Of a stretch of DNA of 64,000 nt, positions 60,587 through 64,000 are shown piece by piece (position 1 is the stretch's first letter; each line of letters begins with the position of its first letter). The stretch is taken from the NCBI GenBank assembly GCA_946414885.1, contig CAMKQH010000007.1, positions 1 to 64,000 of the forward strand. Reading direction: 5' to 3'. The position numbers were made by a program, and so were the translations under genes. The stretch comes from an uncultured Lachnospiraceae bacterium (lineage in GTDB: Bacteria; Bacillota; Clostridia; Lachnospirales; Lachnospiraceae). The notes beneath the pieces were generated by a model. That model was not told where the DNA came from. It saw nothing but the letters and a program-made list of their open reading frames with translations, and searched no databases.

Positions 60587-61582
60587 CTAAAATCCCGTTT
60601 TTTGAAACAGAGCCTCCAGTACGCGAACGCTTCCGCCGCAATCCTTGACGTCTTGCCCAAGGAACTCGGTTGCGTCCTTTGCCGTGATCGTCCTTTCCAT
60701 CTTCTCACCGCCCACGGTATATTCGAAGGTCACGTGATCCAGATTGCCCACCACGCCGATCAACACGCAGGCCAGGGATTCCATGTCGCTTTCCATTTGG
60801 ATGACGTATGGATCTTTCCCTTCCCCTGACGAAGGCAAGTTCTCCTTCAGCCGGATGATCCATCCGTAGGGCTCCTGTGCAGTCTCAAGTTGATTCTCAT
60901 AATCTCCGATCCGTGAACGGGCATTCAACGCATTCATTGTTCGCTGGTTTGCGGACGCGTCACCCACGTATGCGTGCCTTGTAGCGTAAACTGCGGCCGT
61001 CAAAGACGAAATGCCGGCACCGTCCTCCCAGATGATTTTGTTTCCAAGCCAAATCTGCTTTAGGTTTTTCTCATCTTTTAATTTGTACGTGTATTCTTTT
61101 CCGGCAGAATGAAAGAAACTTACGATTGCCGCTTTTGGGCGGATCACCACAATGTCATTTTCCTCCTCAAACCGGACTTTGGAAAGTACGTGTGCGCTGT
61201 CCAGGGAAGTCGCCTGAAAATGCAGTTCTCCGTCTTGAACGAAAAGCTTCTCCACGGCAAAACTCGCCCCGTCAAAGGTGATGCCTACGACAAACGTTCT
61301 GAGCACCATAAAAAGCAAAAACAGAATGACGGTAATGAGGCTGCTGCAGATTGCGATCCTTTGCATCAGGCGCGTCTTTTTCAGAAAATCAATTTCCTTA
61401 ACGTCTCTTTCCGTCGGCCGGATTTCCTCTTCCGCCTCACCCTTCACGTCCTTCAGTATCTTTGCGCACGCAGCGCAGGATTTTAAATGCTCCCTGATTA
61501 CCTCGTTGGTCTTCTCACTCGTTAATCCGTCAACGTAAGACGGAAACAGATCTTGTATTACTTCACATGGAACGTTAGCCAT
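60587..61582 (-). CDS. Zinc-finger anti-sigma factor with outside domain
   Basis: A 331-residue protein. The cytoplasmic N-terminus is a zf-HC2 anti-sigma domain with CEVIQDLFPSYVDGLTS and HLKSCAACAKIL (H-x3-C-x2-C). A membrane helix follows (about 73-98). The outside part of about 230 residues is beta-rich and of unknown function. Its gene overlaps the ECF sigma gene by eight bases, the standard pairing for co-regulation. The sigma factor is presumably held until the outside domain senses envelope stress. Confidence 0.9.
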   Translation of the reverse strand: MANVPCEVIQDLFPSYVDGLTSEKTNEVIREHLKSCAACAKILKDVKGEAEEEIRPTERDVKEIDFLKKTRLMQRIAICSSLITVILFLLFMVLRTFVVGITFDGASFAVEKLFVQDGELHFQATSLDSAHVLSKVRFEEENDIVVIRPKAAIVSFFHSAGKEYTYKLKDEKNLKQIWLGNKIIWEDGAGISSLTAAVYATRHAYVGDASANQRTMNALNARSRIGDYENQLETAQEPYGWIIRLKENLPSSGEGKDPYVIQMESDMESLACVLIGVVGNLDHVTFEYTVGGEKMERTITAKDATEFLGQDVKDCGGSVRVLEALFQKTGF

Positions 61583-62054
61583 CGTTTTCTACTTCCTTTC
61601 TCAATTTTTCTTTCCCGCGGTAGAATGTCACCCGGGCCCAGTTTTCCGTTTTTCCAAGGACCTCTCCAATCTCTGCGAATGACAATCCTCCAAAGACCCG
61701 GAGATACGTTACCTCGCGATACGGTTCCTCAAGACCGTGGAATTTCCGAAGAAGCTCCACCTTCCCAAGGGCTTGCATCACTTCGTTCTCCGCAGATCCG
61801 ACTTGGATCTCCGTTTCATCCACGTCCTCATGTTCCTTATGCTTTCGAAGGTAACTGAGATAAAGATTTTTTGCGATGGCACACAGCCAAGTGGAAATCT
61901 TGCACTTTCCGTCGAAGCGGTCTATGGATTGGATTGCCTGATAAAAGGTCTCCTGGGTGAGATCCTCCGCAAGGTCTTCACTATGCGTGATGGAGATTAA
62001 ATATTTGTAAACCGTCTGGGCGTATTGCTGATAGATTTTGTCCATGGACTCCAA
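61575..62054 (-). CDS. ECF-type sigma factor
   Basis: A 159-residue sigma factor with region 2 (YKYLISITHSEDLAEDLTQE, STWLCAIAKNLYLSYLRK) and region 4 (LSFAEIGEVLGKTENWARVT). The start may be TTG at 62054, with AAGGAGG about 10 bases upstream, or the ATG at 62045. The next gene is its zinc-finger anti-sigma factor. A TGTAACA-type promoter at 62090-62118 suggests autoregulation. Confidence 0.92.
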   Translation of the reverse strand: MESMDKIYQQYAQTVYKYLISITHSEDLAEDLTQETFYQAIQSIDRFDGKCKISTWLCAIAKNLYLSYLRKHKEHEDVDETEIQVGSAENEVMQALGKVELLRKFHGLEEPYREVTYLRVFGGLSFAEIGEVLGKTENWARVTFYRGKEKLRKEVENDG

Positions 62055-62089
62055 GACCTCACCGCCTCCTTTCTTGCCCTTCTATATGG

Positions 62090-62118
62090 TTAGTGCAAAA
62101 AATCATGCTTTTGTTACA
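62090..62118 (-). promoter_or_regulatory. ECF-type promoter of the sigma/anti-sigma operon (candidate)
   Basis: On the minus strand TGTAACA (62112-62118) is followed after 16 bases by CACTAA (62090-62095). Its layout is shared with the candidate at 18983-19015. Confidence 0.45.
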
Positions 62119-62146
62119 ACCAAATTTCATTTTATCATAAAATTTT

Positions 62147-62177
62147 AAAAATAGGGCCGCGACTTAAGCCGCGACCC
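62147..62177 (-). terminator. Intrinsic terminator of the pseudo-helicase gene
   Basis: GGGTCGCGGC and GTCGCGGCCC form a ten-pair stem (62154-62163 with 62168-62177) with loop TTAA. On the minus strand it is followed by TATTTTT. It lies 20 bases after the stop codon at 62197, showing that this is a real gene end. Confidence 0.9.
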
Positions 62178-62196
62178 AAACTTCTTAAATATGCTT

Positions 62197-64000
62197 TTAT
62201 TTCTTGAATGCCACTGCCTTCCGGCTGCGATAGATCGCGCCGATCAATTTCTGCGGCGCCGTAGCGTCTGCGTTATCCAACGCCAGCAAACCGATCAGTC
62301 CAGTCTTCTTTGCATCCGCAAATAATTCTCCCACGTTCGGAAGATCCACTGCGATCATGGGAACAAACAGGAATAACGTCTGCCATAGGATTGGCGCGGT
62401 CTCTTCCCTGTCTGCCTGATGGAAGTCGATCTTTTCCTTCCCCTTCTTCCAGTAGCCCCAAACCTGTGCAAGCGTTGCCAGATTGGCATTACAGCACTCT
62501 GAAGCACCGACAAACGCATGATGAAGTTCAACGGCAAGGGTAAAGAGCTTTTCCCGCTCCTTCTCATATTTCTGGCTAAACCAAGGATTCTGGGCCACCC
62601 GCTTTTCGGAAACCTTCGCGTCCTTTGACAACAGCTCCTTCACGAAATCCAGATCCAAAAGAATTCTCTGGTCTTCACCCTTTTCCTTCGACCACTTCTC
62701 CAACAGTTCCTTCCGCTCTTTCTCAACGGCCTCAAGATGGAATTTCGCCTGCTCTCTTTCTTCTTCTTTGAGCGTCATCTGCTGCTTTGCAGCGTTGATG
62801 GCCTTGGTCAGCTTCGTGATCTTGTCGGTGACGGTGGTCTGATTGTTCCGGATCGTTTCCTGCACCTCCGTCAGCTCCTGATACTGGCCGGCAAGTTCCT
62901 TCATCTTCTTCTCTGCCGCGGGAGCCTTCTCCTGGGCTTCAATTGCTTCCTTCGAGCATTGATCTGCCTGCTCCAGTACGGCATCATACTTCTTCTTCTG
63001 AAGAATCTTCATCATCGGATTAACGGAAGCACGGAGCTCTCTCTCCTTGTCAAAGCCCGTGCGGATCACGTCATTATACTTGGTCCATTCGTTCTTTGCC
63101 TGTTGGGCTGCCGCGCCAACCTCTTCCAAATGCTGGAGAAGCTCTTCATGATCGGCATTGTGCTTATCTCTCTGCTCCATCAGGGGCTTCTTCGTATTCT
63201 CGGCATTCTCAATCTCACGCTTACAGTGCTCAATTGCGGCCTCTGCTTCCTTGAGATTCTTCTGCGCAAGCTTTTCTTCCTTGTAGTTCTTGAGAAAGGC
63301 CTTCTGAAGCCCGCCAAGCTCTGCCTGAAGGTCCTGTACGACCTTTAGCTGCGCCAAGAATGCTTCCCTGGCCTTTGCATATTTCGGAAGACGGTCTCCC
63401 GCCACGTCTACCTTGCGGAACTCCTCCACTTCCGGCAACAGGACCTTCTCATAAAAGGCCTTTCGCTCTGCGTCACTGCCAAGCGTTGCCGCCAGTCTTC
63501 CCAGGGTCTTCTCATGATCCTTTAAGTCCTTGCAAAGCTTTTCCAAAGCCACACAGTCATCTGAGGAAAGCATCATGGAATAATTATTGAGTGCGTCATT
63601 CCTTAGCATGTACCACTTTGACGGATACTCCGCGTAGGCATTGTTCGTCTCCTCACCATGATAGAACTTAAAGCCCTCGAAAGCGTCGTCCGGCTTGTCA
63701 TAATTTGCAAGAAGAACCGCCCTTTCAACCACGTTGCCGGCAAGAAGCTCCTTCAAAACGGCAACCTTGTCTGCTTCCGTCTTTTCCTTTGCGGCGACAA
63801 GCCTTCCCGTCTCCTCGAATGCCACGCCTTCCCCCTTCGCAACGGAAAGATTTACGTCAATCTGTTGCCAAACGGTATTCCCGGTCTTTGCGGGCCATTT
63901 CCCCAAAGGCGCGTTCTCCAATGACAAAATCTCGTTTAAGCTCAAAAAATCAGCATCCAGATCCTCCCCGTCCAGAACCACGTTACGTCCGGGCATGGGT
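62197..64000 (-). CDS. Helicase-family protein with lost nucleotide-binding motifs (partial, cut by window edge)
   Basis: At least 600 residues; the frame is still open at the window edge, so the N-terminus is missing. Segments match a family of large SF1 (AAA_11/AAA_12, Upf1-like) helicases. VNLSVAKGEGVAFEETGRLV is normally followed by a Walker A of the GPPGTGKTT type, but here the site reads AAKEKTEADKVAVLKELL. VVERAVLLANYDKPDDAF then matches. A coiled-coil of about 250 residues follows. Near the end, LFLFVPMIAVDLPNVGELF is normally followed by a Walker B of DEAGQA type, but here it reads LALDNADATAPQ. The protein stops at AIYRSRKAVAFKK, where relatives continue with GDPLQ and the second motor domain. 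ATP hydrolysis is not expected. Confidence 0.72.
   Translation of the reverse strand, partial: PMPGRNVVLDGEDLDADFLSLNEILSLENAPLGKWPAKTGNTVWQQIDVNLSVAKGEGVAFEETGRLVAAKEKTEADKVAVLKELLAGNVVERAVLLANYDKPDDAFEGFKFYHGEETNNAYAEYPSKWYMLRNDALNNYSMMLSSDDCVALEKLCKDLKDHEKTLGRLAATLGSDAERKAFYEKVLLPEVEEFRKVDVAGDRLPKYAKAREAFLAQLKVVQDLQAELGGLQKAFLKNYKEEKLAQKNLKEAEAAIEHCKREIENAENTKKPLMEQRDKHNADHEELLQHLEEVGAAAQQAKNEWTKYNDVIRTGFDKERELRASVNPMMKILQKKKYDAVLEQADQCSKEAIEAQEKAPAAEKKMKELAGQYQELTEVQETIRNNQTTVTDKITKLTKAINAAKQQMTLKEEEREQAKFHLEAVEKERKELLEKWSKEKGEDQRILLDLDFVKELLSKDAKVSEKRVAQNPWFSQKYEKEREKLFTLAVELHHAFVGASECCNANLATLAQVWGYWKKGKEKIDFHQADREETAPILWQTLFLFVPMIAVDLPNVGELFADAKKTGLIGLLALDNADATAPQKLIGAIYRSRKAVAFKK

Noticed and set aside
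1-64000. Apparent excess of the tetranucleotide ACGT
   Set aside because: A small hand count gave at most about twice the chance level, which codon pairing such as NAC-GTG could explain; a full count against a Markov model would be needed.

Overview
The window reads as a chromosomal segment of an anaerobic Gram-positive Clostridia member, most likely a Lachnospiraceae with GC near 50 percent. This is inferred from strong Shine-Dalgarno sites, sigma-A promoters, TRAP and CUT1 sugar transporters, hybrid kinases with YesM/YesN-type regulators, an LtaS-like polymerase and a cobalamin methionine synthase with a separate reactivation protein. No rRNA, tRNA, CRISPR array, insertion sequence or prophage was seen. 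All but one of the protein genes lie on the minus strand, so transcription runs from high to low coordinates. The exception is a DUF6056-type membrane protein at 2238-3722.

Layout from low to high coordinate. 1-434: tandem repeats and a long imperfect palindrome with no gene. 435-1952: YcxB-like protein and an orphan DNA methyltransferase. 3778-7816: metF, a methionine synthase reactivation protein and a short metH. 7987-8832: repeat-rich lipoprotein. 8996-15425: tcdA followed by a sugar ABC operon that contains an FRG-domain gene and a long intergenic palindrome. 15519-18944: ECF sigma factor, DUF3160 membrane protein and a small anchored protein. 19049-29431: LacI regulator and a phosphorelay operon (two hybrid kinases, an orphan solute-binding protein, a REC-GGDEF-EAL protein and an HPt protein). 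29699-36797: TRAP transporter dctPQM with its own YesM/YesN-like two-component system and a second DctP. 36932-41120: WG-like secreted protein with a terminator-like leader, its decayed paralogue, a GNAT protein, a Cys-pair membrane protein and a small peptide gene. 41121-52390: GMP synthase lacking the amidotransferase domain and a cell-envelope operon (alpha/beta hydrolase, membrane MurF, metallophosphoesterase, GNAT, Ddl, VanX-like dipeptidase, an unknown membrane protein and an LtaS-GDPD fusion). 52559-54928: membrane-tethered ECF sigma factor fused to an outside beta-propeller-like domain. 55056-57524: Vsr and a cyclic-nucleotide-gated NhaC-type antiporter. 57647-60525: ferredoxin-like membrane protein, TlpA-like lipoprotein and diguanylate cyclase. 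60587-62054: ECF sigma and zinc-finger anti-sigma. 62197-64000: a helicase-family protein whose nucleotide-binding motifs are gone, cut by the window edge.

Functionally the window is dominated by envelope sensing and building. Three ECF systems show three ways of coupling a sigma factor to an outside domain: a separate zinc-finger anti-sigma, a separate DUF3160 protein, and a direct fusion. Each has a TAAC-type promoter upstream. Two transport-linked sensory operons use solute-binding proteins as probable sensor partners. The least expected items are the pseudo-helicase, the tethered sigma factor, the LtaS-GDPD fusion, the FRG gene inside a sugar transporter operon, and the long palindromes.
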